From assembly GCA_947623845.1 (NCBI GenBank), contig CANQHM010000020.1:1-20440 (forward strand): 20,440 nucleotides of DNA, written 5' to 3'. Source of the stretch: an uncultured Bacilli bacterium (GTDB lineage Bacteria > Bacillota_I > Bacilli_A > RF39 > UBA660). Under the pieces are notes generated by a model. That model saw only the letters and a program-made list of their open reading frames with translations, was not told the origin of the DNA and searched no databases. Positions 8,122 through 14,682 of this stretch are shown one piece after another. The position numbers were made by a program, and so were the translations under genes. How positions within the stretch are numbered: the first letter of the stretch is position 1; every line of letters begins with the position of its first letter.

Positions 8122-8130
8122 TGTTATAAT
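8122..8130 (+). promoter_or_regulatory. Extended -10 promoter of the two-component/VanZ operon
   Basis: TGTTATAAT is a perfect extended -10 about 23 bp before the response-regulator ATG, with AGAAAGGAG as the ribosome site. No convincing -35 is present, which fits an activator-assisted or extended -10 promoter. Confidence 0.6.
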
Positions 8131-8153
8131 ACCTAATAGAAAGGAGACCGCCT

Positions 8154-8810
8154 ATGTCTATACTTTTAGTAGAAGATAATTCTTTAATTATTAAAGGGTT
8201 AACTTATTCTTTAGAAAAAAATAATTATCAAGTATTAGTAACAAAAACTATCCAAGAAACTAAAAACATTTTAAATACTACTACTCCTGATTTAATTATT
8301 TTAGATATCAGCTTACCAGATGGTAATGGACTTACCTTTTTTGAAAATGCAATAAAACCATTATCTATTCCTACTATCTTCTTAACTGCTAATGATAATG
8401 AAGATATTATTGTAAAGTCCCTAAATCTTGGTGCCGAAGATTATCTAACTAAACCTTTTAGTACTAAAGAATTACTCGCCCGCATTAACAAAATTTTATT
8501 ACGAACTACCAAACAAAGTCTTATTAAAATTCAAGATATTTGTTTTGATACTGATAAAATGGTCGTTAAAAGAAATAATGAAATAATTGATCTTACCCCT
8601 TTAGAACTCCAACTACTCTATCTTTTATTTACCAATCTAAATAAAGTTGTAACTCGTAATACCATCTTAGATAAAGTTTGGGAAATAACGGGAAATTATG
8701 TTGATGACCATACTATCACTGTCTATTTTAAAAGAATTAGAGAAAAACTTACTACTGATATTATTACTACTATTAAGGGCCTAGGTTACCGTATCGATTA
8801 TGAAAAATAA
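8154..8810 (+). CDS. OmpR-family response regulator
   Basis: This is a 218-aa DNA-binding regulator of a two-component system. The receiver domain (1-115) has the acidic pair E7/D8, phosphoacceptor D51 in LIILDISLPDG, switch residue T78 and conserved K100 in the YLTKPF motif. The C-terminal winged-helix effector domain (about 120-218) shows the OmpR/PhoB pattern TPLELQLLYLLFTNLNKVVT, then DDHTITVYFKRIREKL and the end motif TIKGLGYRID. Its 3' end overlaps the kinase start by 11 nt. The subclass resembles regulators of Bacillota peptide-sensing or envelope systems. The divergent small-gene pair and the ABC exporter are the obvious candidate targets, by location only. Confidence 0.95.
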   Translation: MSILLVEDNSLIIKGLTYSLEKNNYQVLVTKTIQETKNILNTTTPDLIILDISLPDGNGLTFFENAIKPLSIPTIFLTANDNEDIIVKSLNLGAEDYLTKPFSTKELLARINKILLRTTKQSLIKIQDICFDTDKMVVKRNNEIIDLTPLELQLLYLLFTNLNKVVTRNTILDKVWEITGNYVDDHTITVYFKRIREKLTTDIITTIKGLGYRIDYEK

Positions 8811-10008
8811 AATAGCTTATAAATCTTACTTATTAAAAACCATTATTACTACTCTTATCTTTATCGTTCTTTTTGTCATCTTAAATACTTTTGCTTACCA
8901 ACTCTATAATATAAACAACAACCAAGCTTTAAATGCTATTATTACAAAAGTTAAAGAAAAATATCCTAATATAACTGATAATGAAATAATGGAAATTTTA
9001 AATACTAAAGATTATGATGCAACCCTACTTAAAGATTATAATCTTACTCTAAATAGTAGTTATCTTTTAAAAAATAATTCTTTTTATCCATATCTTATTA
9101 TTTCTAATATCATTCTTTTCTTCTTATTTGCTTGTACTATTTACTTTTTCTTCTTTCGCTATAATCATAAGAAAAATTTAAACATCGAAGAAATAACCAA
9201 GTATCTAGAAGAAATAAATCATCATAATTATAAACTTTCTATTGATACTTTAAGTGAAGATGAACTATCTATTTTAAAAAATGAATTATATAAAACTACG
9301 GTAATGTTAAAAGAAATCGCTAGTAATAACTTAAAAGATAAACAAAATCTAAAAAATTCTTTAGAAGATATTTCCCATCAACTTAAAACTCCCCTAACCT
9401 CTATCTTAGTCATGTTAGATAATTTAATTGATAATGAAGATATGGATAAGGATACTAAAAATGAATTTCTTCATAGTATCAAAAAAGAAATTAACAATAT
9501 TAGTTTTTTAGTTAATACTTTACTTAAATTATCAAAGTTTGATGCTAATACTATTACCTACCAAAAAGAACCTATCTTAGTATCTAATCTAATTAAAGAA
9601 TCTTTACAAAAAGTTTTAGTCTTAAGTGAACTAAAAAATATTACCATAGAAGTTAACGCTCCTAAAGATATTTATATTAATGGCGATGCTCATTGGGAAA
9701 TAGAAGCCTTAACTAATATTATTAAAAATTCTTTAGAACATTCTTATAATGATAGTACAATTACTATTGATGTTTCCCAAAATAAAGTATATACTTTAAT
9801 TACTATTAAAGATAATGGTATGGGTATTAGAAAAGATGATCTTCCCCATATATTTGAAAGATTTTATAAAGGGAAAAACTCAAGTAATGAGAGCATTGGT
9901 ATCGGACTTGCTTTAGCTAAAACTATTATTGTAAAAGATAATGGTAATATCAGTGTTACCTCTAATAAAAAAGGGACTACCTTTACCATTAAATATTTTG
10001 ATATTTAG
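8800..10008 (+). CDS. Sensor histidine kinase
   Basis: This 402-aa membrane kinase is the partner of the overlapping response-regulator gene. Two transmembrane helices (about 13-34 and 94-120) flank a short extracytoplasmic loop of about 60 residues that contains YPNITDNEIMEIL. The dimerisation/phosphoacceptor box is DISHQLKTPLTSI with H193. The ATPase domain carries N-box NIIKNSLEHS (N310), G1 DNGMGI (338-343), F-box PHIFERFYKG and G2 GIGLAL (367-372), so all catalytic elements are present. No SD is visible ahead of the start inside the regulator gene, which suggests translational coupling. The ligand is unknown. The small loop would allow either direct sensing or control by a partner membrane protein. 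Confidence 0.95.
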   Translation: MKNKIAYKSYLLKTIITTLIFIVLFVILNTFAYQLYNINNNQALNAIITKVKEKYPNITDNEIMEILNTKDYDATLLKDYNLTLNSSYLLKNNSFYPYLIISNIILFFLFACTIYFFFFRYNHKKNLNIEEITKYLEEINHHNYKLSIDTLSEDELSILKNELYKTTVMLKEIASNNLKDKQNLKNSLEDISHQLKTPLTSILVMLDNLIDNEDMDKDTKNEFLHSIKKEINNISFLVNTLLKLSKFDANTITYQKEPILVSNLIKESLQKVLVLSELKNITIEVNAPKDIYINGDAHWEIEALTNIIKNSLEHSYNDSTITIDVSQNKVYTLITIKDNGMGIRKDDLPHIFERFYKGKNSSNESIGIGLALAKTIIVKDNGNISVTSNKKGTTFTIKYFDI

Positions 10009-10022
10009 AAAGAATGATTATT

Positions 10023-10721
10023 ATGAAATTAGTAAATTATTTAACTCCTATTATGGTTCTTTTAACCATTATTAACACTTTAATTATTACCTTTTTAAAA
10101 CCTACAACTAATATTTTCTTTATTCTTCTTCCCCTAGTCTTATTAACAATTTTAATATTTATAAAAGGTATGCTTTCTCATAAAAAAAGTGTATATAAAT
10201 ATAATCTTAATCTCTATCTATTTATTTATCTAATTGCAATTATTATTTTAGCTTTTATTTATGATCGATATTTTGCCGATAAATTTATCTTTCATCTAAT
10301 ACCTGGTCACTTAATTACTAAATTTTTTCAAAATGACCCCGAAGTTACTTTATTTAAAGTTATTTATAATTATCTTGGAAATTTCTTGTTACTTATTCCT
10401 TTCGCTATCATCCTTATACTTAAAAATAAAAAATATCAAAATCCTAAAAAAATGTTTATAACTCTTTTCTTATTCACATTTATTATTGAAATAATCCAAA
10501 CAACCACTGGTTTAGGTGAATTTGATATTGATGACTTTATCTTAAATATTTTAGGAGGTATGCTTACTTTACAAATTATTTTAAAACATAAATTCTTACC
10601 TAAGATTACTAATTTATTTAATACTAACTTTCGTTTAAAAAAGCAAACTCTTACTTTATCGTATATAATAACTACTATTTTAATTGTCATATATAATTAT
10701 TTATTATTTTTATTAATTTAA
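10023..10721 (+). CDS. VanZ-like membrane protein
   Basis: This is a polytopic membrane protein of the VanZ-like family, third gene of the two-component operon (about 14 nt after the kinase). About six hydrophobic helices are present. The family signature is clear: NLLL-type motif (NYLGNFLLLIPFAIILIL), then a helix ending in IEIIQTTTGLGEFDIDDFILNILGG, the acidic FDIDD element being the family hallmark. VanZ itself gives low-level teicoplanin resistance, and the molecular role of relatives is unsettled. An in-frame ATG at 10014 lies directly against AGAAAG, too close for a Shine-Dalgarno, so the ATG at 10023 is preferred (232 aa). Association with a regulator-kinase pair fits a cell-envelope response. 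Confidence 0.87.
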   Translation: MKLVNYLTPIMVLLTIINTLIITFLKPTTNIFFILLPLVLLTILIFIKGMLSHKKSVYKYNLNLYLFIYLIAIIILAFIYDRYFADKFIFHLIPGHLITKFFQNDPEVTLFKVIYNYLGNFLLLIPFAIILILKNKKYQNPKKMFITLFLFTFIIEIIQTTTGLGEFDIDDFILNILGGMLTLQIILKHKFLPKITNLFNTNFRLKKQTLTLSYIITTILIVIYNYLLFLLI

Positions 10722-10726
10722 TAAAG

Positions 10727-10735
10727 TGTTATACT
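10727..10735 (+). promoter_or_regulatory. Extended -10 promoter of bile salt hydrolase gene
   Basis: TGTTATACT is an extended -10 about 25 bp before the start codon. It directly follows the vanZ-like stop, and no terminator separates the two genes, so read-through from the two-component operon is also possible. Confidence 0.5.
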
Positions 10736-10759
10736 ATATATTAGAAAGAAGGTTTTAAA

Positions 10760-11740
10760 ATGTGTACTGCTATCACATATGTAACTAAAGATCATTATTT
10801 TGGTCGTAATTTAGATTTAGAATATTCTTATCAAGAAACCGTAACTATAACTCCTCGTAATTATAAGTTTACTTTTTCTAATAAGGAAAGAAAGGATAAT
10901 CACTATGCTTTAATAGGTATGGCTTATGTTTATGAAGATTACCCATTATATTATGATGCCATAAATGAAAAGGGTTTAGGAGCTGCTGGCTTAAATTTTC
11001 CTACTAATGCTTATTACCATGAACCAATGAAAGATAAAACTAATGTTGCTCCTTATGAATTTATTCCTTATATTTTAACTAATTGTGCTACGGTTAAAGA
11101 TGCTAAAAAATTACTTGCTAATGCCAATATTGTTCATATTGATTTTAATGAACATCTACCTGCTTCCCCACTTCATTGGATTATTGCTGATAAAGATGAA
11201 TCTATCGTGGTGGAAAGTGTCAAAGATGGTTTAAAAGTTTATGATAACCCTGTCGGTGTTTTAACTAATAACCCAACATTCGATATGCAATTATTTAATT
11301 TAAATAATTATATGAGTTTATCAACTAAACCTCCAGTAAATAACTTTTCTTCTAAATTAAATTTTGATACTTATAGTAGAGGTATGGGTGCTTTAGGACT
11401 TCCTGGAGACTTATCTTCTGCATCCCGTTTTGTAAAATGTGCTTTCACAAAATTAAATTCCTTATCAGGTGACGATGAAAGTGCAAGTATCAGTCAATTC
11501 TTTCATATCTTAGGTTCTGTATATCAAGAACGTGGTTGTGTTTATATGGGTGAAGATAAATACGAAATAACTATTTACAGTTCTTGTTGTAATTTAGATA
11601 AAGGTATTTATTACTATACTACTTACGAAAACAGTCGTATTACTGCTATTGATATGTATAAAGAAAACTTAGATAGTGATACTCTTATTAATTATGAATT
11701 AACTAGTGGTCAAGATATTCTATACCAAAATGGAGATTAA
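10760..11740 (+). CDS. bsh: Conjugated bile salt hydrolase (choloylglycine hydrolase family)
   Basis: This Ntn-hydrolase cleaves glycine or taurine from conjugated bile acids in the cytoplasm. The 326-aa length is standard. Met1 is followed by the nucleophile Cys2, which becomes N-terminal after processing. Catalytic counterparts are visible: R16 and D19 in FGRNLD, N79 in GLGAAGLNFP, N170 in VLTNNPTFD, and R223 in LPGDLSSASRF. Asn at the N79 position, where penicillin V acylases usually carry Tyr, favours bile salt hydrolase. The C-terminal GIYYYTTYEN motif, with a following AIDMYKENLD stretch, also matches Clostridium/Lactobacillus enzymes as I know them. No signal peptide is present. The RBS is AGAAAGAAGG. 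It implies life in a vertebrate gut. Glycine versus taurine preference cannot be read from sequence. Confidence 0.95.
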   Translation: MCTAITYVTKDHYFGRNLDLEYSYQETVTITPRNYKFTFSNKERKDNHYALIGMAYVYEDYPLYYDAINEKGLGAAGLNFPTNAYYHEPMKDKTNVAPYEFIPYILTNCATVKDAKKLLANANIVHIDFNEHLPASPLHWIIADKDESIVVESVKDGLKVYDNPVGVLTNNPTFDMQLFNLNNYMSLSTKPPVNNFSSKLNFDTYSRGMGALGLPGDLSSASRFVKCAFTKLNSLSGDDESASISQFFHILGSVYQERGCVYMGEDKYEITIYSSCCNLDKGIYYYTTYENSRITAIDMYKENLDSDTLINYELTSGQDILYQNGD

Positions 11741-11742
11741 TA

Positions 11743-11961
11743 ATGGGCATAATAAATACAAACATAAATAAACTTACAAACGAAAAAGAACCAATCAATA
11801 CCGGCTTTTGTCCATCTCGTACAGGAATAGAAAGTCCTTTACCTGAAAAACATTTCTATGGTTCTGTAAGTAGCCACGATTTAGTTTTTCATACTTTTGG
11901 ACATAATCCTGAAAAGCAAAAAACTAATATTCTAAAATTAAATAGAACTATTACAAAATAA
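11743..11961 (+). CDS. Orphan 72-aa protein downstream of bsh
   Basis: I do not recognise this short protein. It starts two bases after the bsh stop codon with a well-placed GGAG, and its stop lies just before a strong terminator, so it is the natural last gene of the bsh transcript. It is hydrophilic with one cysteine (GFCPSRTG) and a His/Phe-containing middle (EKHFYGSVSSHDLVFHTFGH). There is no membrane helix or signal peptide. The composition (few hydrophobics, many Asn/Thr/Lys) is unlike a chance ORF of this AT-rich genome, but coding status needs conservation evidence. Confidence 0.55.
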   Translation: MGIINTNINKLTNEKEPINTGFCPSRTGIESPLPEKHFYGSVSSHDLVFHTFGHNPEKQKTNILKLNRTITK

Positions 11962-11964
11962 AGT

Positions 11965-11994
11965 AAAAATCTTTCCGCAAAAGAAAGATTTTTT
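11965..11994. terminator. Bidirectional terminator, bsh unit versus anti-sigma gene
   Basis: Eleven-bp arms AAAAATCTTTC/GAAAGATTTTT with loop CGCAAAA, T tract on the plus strand and A tract (T tract on the minus strand) on the other side. It serves both convergent units. Confidence 0.88.
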
Positions 11995-11997
11995 CAA

Positions 11998-12912
11998 TTA
12001 TTCGATATCAGTTTTAATACAACTCCCCCCATTACTTACCATATAATCTTCAGTCTTTTTAAACACATCACTTGCTTTTTCACCTATAAACCATACACTA
12101 TCATAATCACCATAAATCGAAGTAATATGGATAACTAAATCGTCTGGTAAAGAAGTGTTTTCTACACTATCAACAATTTGGTCACTTACTTTATAATATG
12201 TTAGAGAATATTCATATTCTTTATCATCTAACTGACAATTTATCTTTGTTGTTTTAGTTTCTTTCGTAAACATTAAATGGGCATTTTTAATTATTTCCTC
12301 TAATTCTTTTGAATTAGCTTTTTTAATCTTTTCTAAATCTTCCGTCGTATAATAAACTCTTACATTAACTTTAGGATCAATCATTTTATAATCTAAATTA
12401 TTAATATTCGTTCCAATTCTAGCATCTTCTTTTCTTTCTAAATAATCTTGTAAAGTACTTTTTAAATTAATAAATATTAAATTAGTATTTTCGCCATCGT
12501 AAATTTTATTAACTCTTACACCATCTACAACTCCTGAAATATTTGATTCAAAAGTTAATTCCCAACCACCTTTATTATTACTATATATTTCAATATTCAT
12601 CTTATCATTATATTTTATTACTGAACTTTTTCCTAAAATCCATCCCATAGATATTATAGCTAACGTAATTACTAGTGTTATTAACACACTATTTTTTAAA
12701 ATTTTTAAATAAATCTTCTTATTAAATGTTTTAAAAACTTTCTTTTCTTTCTTACTACTAGTTTTAACATTATATTTTAATCCCTCTAAATAATTTTGAC
12801 ATTCCTTGCAACTACGTAAATGCTCTTCTACTAAAGCACTAGATTCTTTTGAACATACCTTATCTAAATATAATGGTAATAAATCTTTAATAATTTCACA
12901 ATTCTTTTTCAT
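11998..12912 (-). CDS. Membrane anti-sigma factor with zf-HC2 domain
   Basis: This 304-aa partner of the ECF sigma factor is encoded just upstream. The N-terminus is a zinc-binding anti-sigma domain: C5, then LLPLYLDKVCSKESS, and the H-x3-C-x2-C motif at H31, C35 and C38 (HLRSCKEC). A Lys-rich stretch precedes one transmembrane helix (about 74-94), and roughly 210 residues follow outside the membrane with no recognisable catalytic motif, probably the sensory domain. The arrangement (inside zinc domain, single helix, outside sensor) is the usual one for anti-sigma factors released by regulated proteolysis or conformational change. Its start codon lies inside the 3' end of the sigma gene (17-nt overlap), ensuring stoichiometric expression. 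The inducing signal is unknown. Confidence 0.9.
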   Translation of the reverse strand: MKKNCEIIKDLLPLYLDKVCSKESSALVEEHLRSCKECQNYLEGLKYNVKTSSKKEKKVFKTFNKKIYLKILKNSVLITLVITLAIISMGWILGKSSVIKYNDKMNIEIYSNNKGGWELTFESNISGVVDGVRVNKIYDGENTNLIFINLKSTLQDYLERKEDARIGTNINNLDYKMIDPKVNVRVYYTTEDLEKIKKANSKELEEIIKNAHLMFTKETKTTKINCQLDDKEYEYSLTYYKVSDQIVDSVENTSLPDDLVIHITSIYGDYDSVWFIGEKASDVFKKTEDYMVSNGGSCIKTDIE

Positions 12913-13381
12913 CTAAACTCTCCTTTATTTTTAATTTTGAACGATAAAAAGTTACTCGTGCCCAACTTTCAGTTTTAGAAAATACAGAACCAATTTGTTT
13001 AAAAGATAAATCTCCATAAATTCTTAAAGTAAATACTTCTTTATATGGTTCTTCTAATTTATGAACTATTTTTAATATTTCTTCATTAGTTTCACTATCA
13101 ATTATTCTATTAATTATTTCTTTTTCATTAATAGGTGTATTATCTAATAATTCTTCAAATCTTTTATCTTTTTTATAAATACTATAATAAGTATTCTTAG
13201 CAATATTACATAACCAAGTTAACATTTTATATTCTGGATTATATTTATTAATATTTTTTAAAGCTTTATAAAATGTTTCTTGGGTTATCTCTTCCGCAAT
13301 ATTAGGATTCTTACTTAAAGATAAAATATAACGATAAATACTTTGATAATACTTGCTATACACTTCTTCAAACTGTTCCAT
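12896..13381 (-). CDS. ECF RNA polymerase sigma factor
   Basis: This 161-aa sigma-70 family factor of the extracytoplasmic function class has only regions 2 and 4. Region 2 (about 3-70) includes YQSIYRYILSLSKNPNIAEE followed by ITQETFYKALKNI (core binding and -10 recognition). Region 4 (about 110-157) has EPYKEVFTLRIYGDLSFKQI, followed by the helix-turn-helix motif ending TESWARVTFYRSKLKI. It is co-transcribed with, and overlaps, a zf-HC2 anti-sigma gene. An ECF-like promoter (TGTAAC-17-GTATAA) lies 20-50 bp upstream, suggesting positive autoregulation. The stop codon is TGA, the only TGA stop among intact genes here. If it were read as Trp, just two further residues would follow before TAA. 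Confidence 0.95.
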   Translation of the reverse strand: MEQFEEVYSKYYQSIYRYILSLSKNPNIAEEITQETFYKALKNINKYNPEYKMLTWLCNIAKNTYYSIYKKDKRFEELLDNTPINEKEIINRIIDSETNEEILKIVHKLEEPYKEVFTLRIYGDLSFKQIGSVFSKTESWARVTFYRSKLKIKESLDEKEL

Positions 13382-13401
13382 ATTAAAACCTCGTTCACTA
13401 G

Positions 13402-13430
13402 TTATACTTGTAAATATTAATTTCGTTACA
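13402..13430 (-). promoter_or_regulatory. ECF-type autoregulatory promoter of the sigma operon
   Basis: On the minus strand TGTAAC (13430-13425), 17 bp, GTATAA (13407-13402). The AAC-containing -35 and GTA-type -10 resemble Bacillus ECF promoters (for example TGTAAC/TGAAAC with CGTA/CGAC). It stands about 20 bp before the sigma start codon. The C expected before GTA is replaced by A. Confidence 0.5.
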
Positions 13431-13437
13431 AAAATAG

Positions 13438-13466
13438 TTGATTTTTTTAATATTTTTACATATAAT
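13438..13466 (+). promoter_or_regulatory. Promoter of a putative plus-strand small RNA
   Basis: TTGATT (13438-13443), exactly 17 bp, TATAAT (13461-13466). No protein gene follows it on the plus strand. The next plus-strand event is the terminator at 13557. It is placed back-to-back with the ECF sigma promoter, the two -35 elements only 7 bp apart. Confidence 0.7.
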
Positions 13467-13472
13467 AATAAT

Positions 13473-13587
13473 ATCTTAGGAATTTTCCTAAGAATTGAAA
13501 AGAATTAAATTATCATTTATGCCTTTTCGTTTACGTAGGCTGATTTTTTCCGCCGACCCACTATTTTTAGTGGGGTTATTTTTTTTT
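13473..13587 (+). ncRNA. Putative structured small RNA beside the DUF3800 gene
   Basis: This is a candidate RNA of about 110 nt, bounded by a good promoter and a good intrinsic terminator with no ORF inside. Structure visible by eye: a perfect 5' hairpin (CTTAGGAA/TTCCTAAG, 13475-13492, 2-nt loop); an A/U-rich spacer; a central element where GCCT (13521-13524) can pair with AGGC (13537-13540) around an inner CGT/ACG; an alternative hairpin GGCTGA/TCCGCC (13538-13554, one mismatch) that uses the same GGC; and the terminator. The GC-rich core stands out from flanks near 20% GC. Families of structured RNAs adjacent to DUF3800 genes (DUF3800 RNA motifs) have been described by comparative genomics with unknown function. 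I cannot say which, if any, this belongs to. It could instead be read on the minus strand as the 3' UTR of the DUF3800 mRNA. Confidence 0.6.
13557..13587 (+). terminator. Intrinsic terminator of the putative small RNA
   Basis: CCCACTA/TAGTGGG (13557-13563 and 13568-13574) with a TTTT loop, followed after one G by TTA and a run of nine T residues. It is strand-specific: on the minus strand the hairpin is followed by TCGGCGG, so it does not efficiently serve the DUF3800 gene. Confidence 0.85.
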
Positions 13588-13600
13588 GGAAAAAAAATTT

Positions 13601-14452
13601 TTATTTTATAATAGTGAATCCCTTATTAACGTAATTAGGATAATTAAACATTTTTCTCTCAATTAACAAAAATTCAGGATGAAGTAAACGTCTTAAAGGG
13701 GAAATAGTTAAATCCGCTAATTCTAACCCTGCTGTTGTCATCCAAGTATTTTCTTTTTCTTTAGTCCATTTTTTTCTAAAATATACTGCTGTAATATTAG
13801 AGAAAAAACTTTTATTATATGTTTTATTGCCATATTTTAAAACTTTAATAATATAATTGAGTTTTAATCTATCGTGTTTTTTAGTTTCCTCCTCAAAAAT
13901 AATAATTCCTTTTTTATTAATACTATTTAAGTATTCCGCATAATTAATTAATAAAATTCCTAAACACATCAATAACGGAGAAGAATTACTACCTATTTCT
14001 TCATTATTTATTTGAGTATAAGTATAATAATTTACTCCTGCTGCAATTTGAACATAATTAGTATTATTTATTACTTTATTAATTTGCTCATAATTTTTTT
14101 CACTCATATTATTAAAAGGTGGTTGTTTTGATTCAATATCATGATTTCTCAAAACAATTGGTCTATTGCCTTTTTTAGGATAATCAAAACAACCATCTTT
14201 ACTAATTCCTTTTTTTAATTTATCAAATTTATTTTTTAATAATAAACTATCTACTCCATTTAAAACTACGCCGTTAAGAATATATAAATCATTTCTTTGA
14301 GAATAAGGGATTTTATTCCTTTTTGCTTCAAACGAACGTTTTAAAACTTTTTTATTACCTTCTCCGCTTTCATCTACATACAAAATCATTTTATCATTAT
14401 CATACGGGATTTTATTAATTATTTTTGGAACATTTCTCCAAGTATTTGCCAT
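13601..14452 (-). CDS. DUF3800 domain protein (RNase H-like fold)
   Basis: This is a 283-aa member of the DUF3800 family, which has a predicted RNase H-like fold and often occurs in phage, defence or mobile contexts; the biochemical function is not established. Family hallmarks are the N-terminal acidic strand ILYVDESG (23-30; D27 and E28), a central strand GIIIFEEET (182-190; E187) and the C-terminal LELADLTISPLRR (243-255; D247), which together could form the acidic metal-binding centre. Length is normal and the gene looks intact. The RBS is AGGAGGTA with an extended -10 promoter behind it. Its stop lies 13 nt from the terminator of a convergently transcribed candidate small RNA, the likely functional partner. 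No integrase or tail gene adjoins it. Confidence 0.85.
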   Translation of the reverse strand: MANTWRNVPKIINKIPYDNDKMILYVDESGEGNKKVLKRSFEAKRNKIPYSQRNDLYILNGVVLNGVDSLLLKNKFDKLKKGISKDGCFDYPKKGNRPIVLRNHDIESKQPPFNNMSEKNYEQINKVINNTNYVQIAAGVNYYTYTQINNEEIGSNSSPLLMCLGILLINYAEYLNSINKKGIIIFEEETKKHDRLKLNYIIKVLKYGNKTYNKSFFSNITAVYFRKKWTKEKENTWMTTAGLELADLTISPLRRLLHPEFLLIERKMFNYPNYVNKGFTIIK

Positions 14453-14486
14453 ATTAACTATGTACCTCCTTCAATTTTTAGTTTTT

Positions 14487-14495
14487 ATTATATCA
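14487..14495 (-). promoter_or_regulatory. Extended -10 promoter of the DUF3800 gene
   Basis: On the minus strand TGATATAAT is a perfect extended -10 about 35 bp before the ATG, leaving a leader of roughly 30 nt with AGGAGGTA as ribosome site. There is no room for a leader riboswitch. No good -35 is visible. Confidence 0.55.
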
Positions 14496-14682
14496 CAAAT
14501 ATGCAATAAATAAATACTATTTTTAACTTATTTTATTAAAAATATTTTTATAATTAACCATTCATCTATTAAAATTTTCACCATTTATTATTAAATAACA
14601 TAATATATATTAAGGATAGCAGTAATCCAATAATAAATCATTTCCCTTTATCAAATAGTATAAATTAAAAAGGGGGATAAAT

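Noticed and set aside
10436..10690. 84-aa minus-strand open frame inside the vanZ-like gene
   Set aside because: It is antisense to a gene with a clear family signature, with no RBS or promoter.
12896..12898. TGA codon as possible evidence for Mycoplasma-type code (TGA = Trp)
   Set aside because: All tryptophans at conserved positions elsewhere are TGG, and the TGA lies at the normal end of the sigma gene overlapping the anti-sigma start. Only two residues would be added by read-through.
13601..14452. Prophage or mobile-element remnant around the DUF3800 gene
   Set aside because: No integrase, transposase, structural phage gene, attachment-site repeat or terminal inverted repeat is visible on either side. 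Base composition matches the neighbours.
14641..14682. Hairpin CCCTTT/AAAGGG masking the SD of the secreted-protein gene
   Set aside because: The loop is about 19 nt, the stem is 6 bp, and a TATAAA in the loop may itself be the promoter -10, in which case the 5' arm is not transcribed. It is too weak to call.
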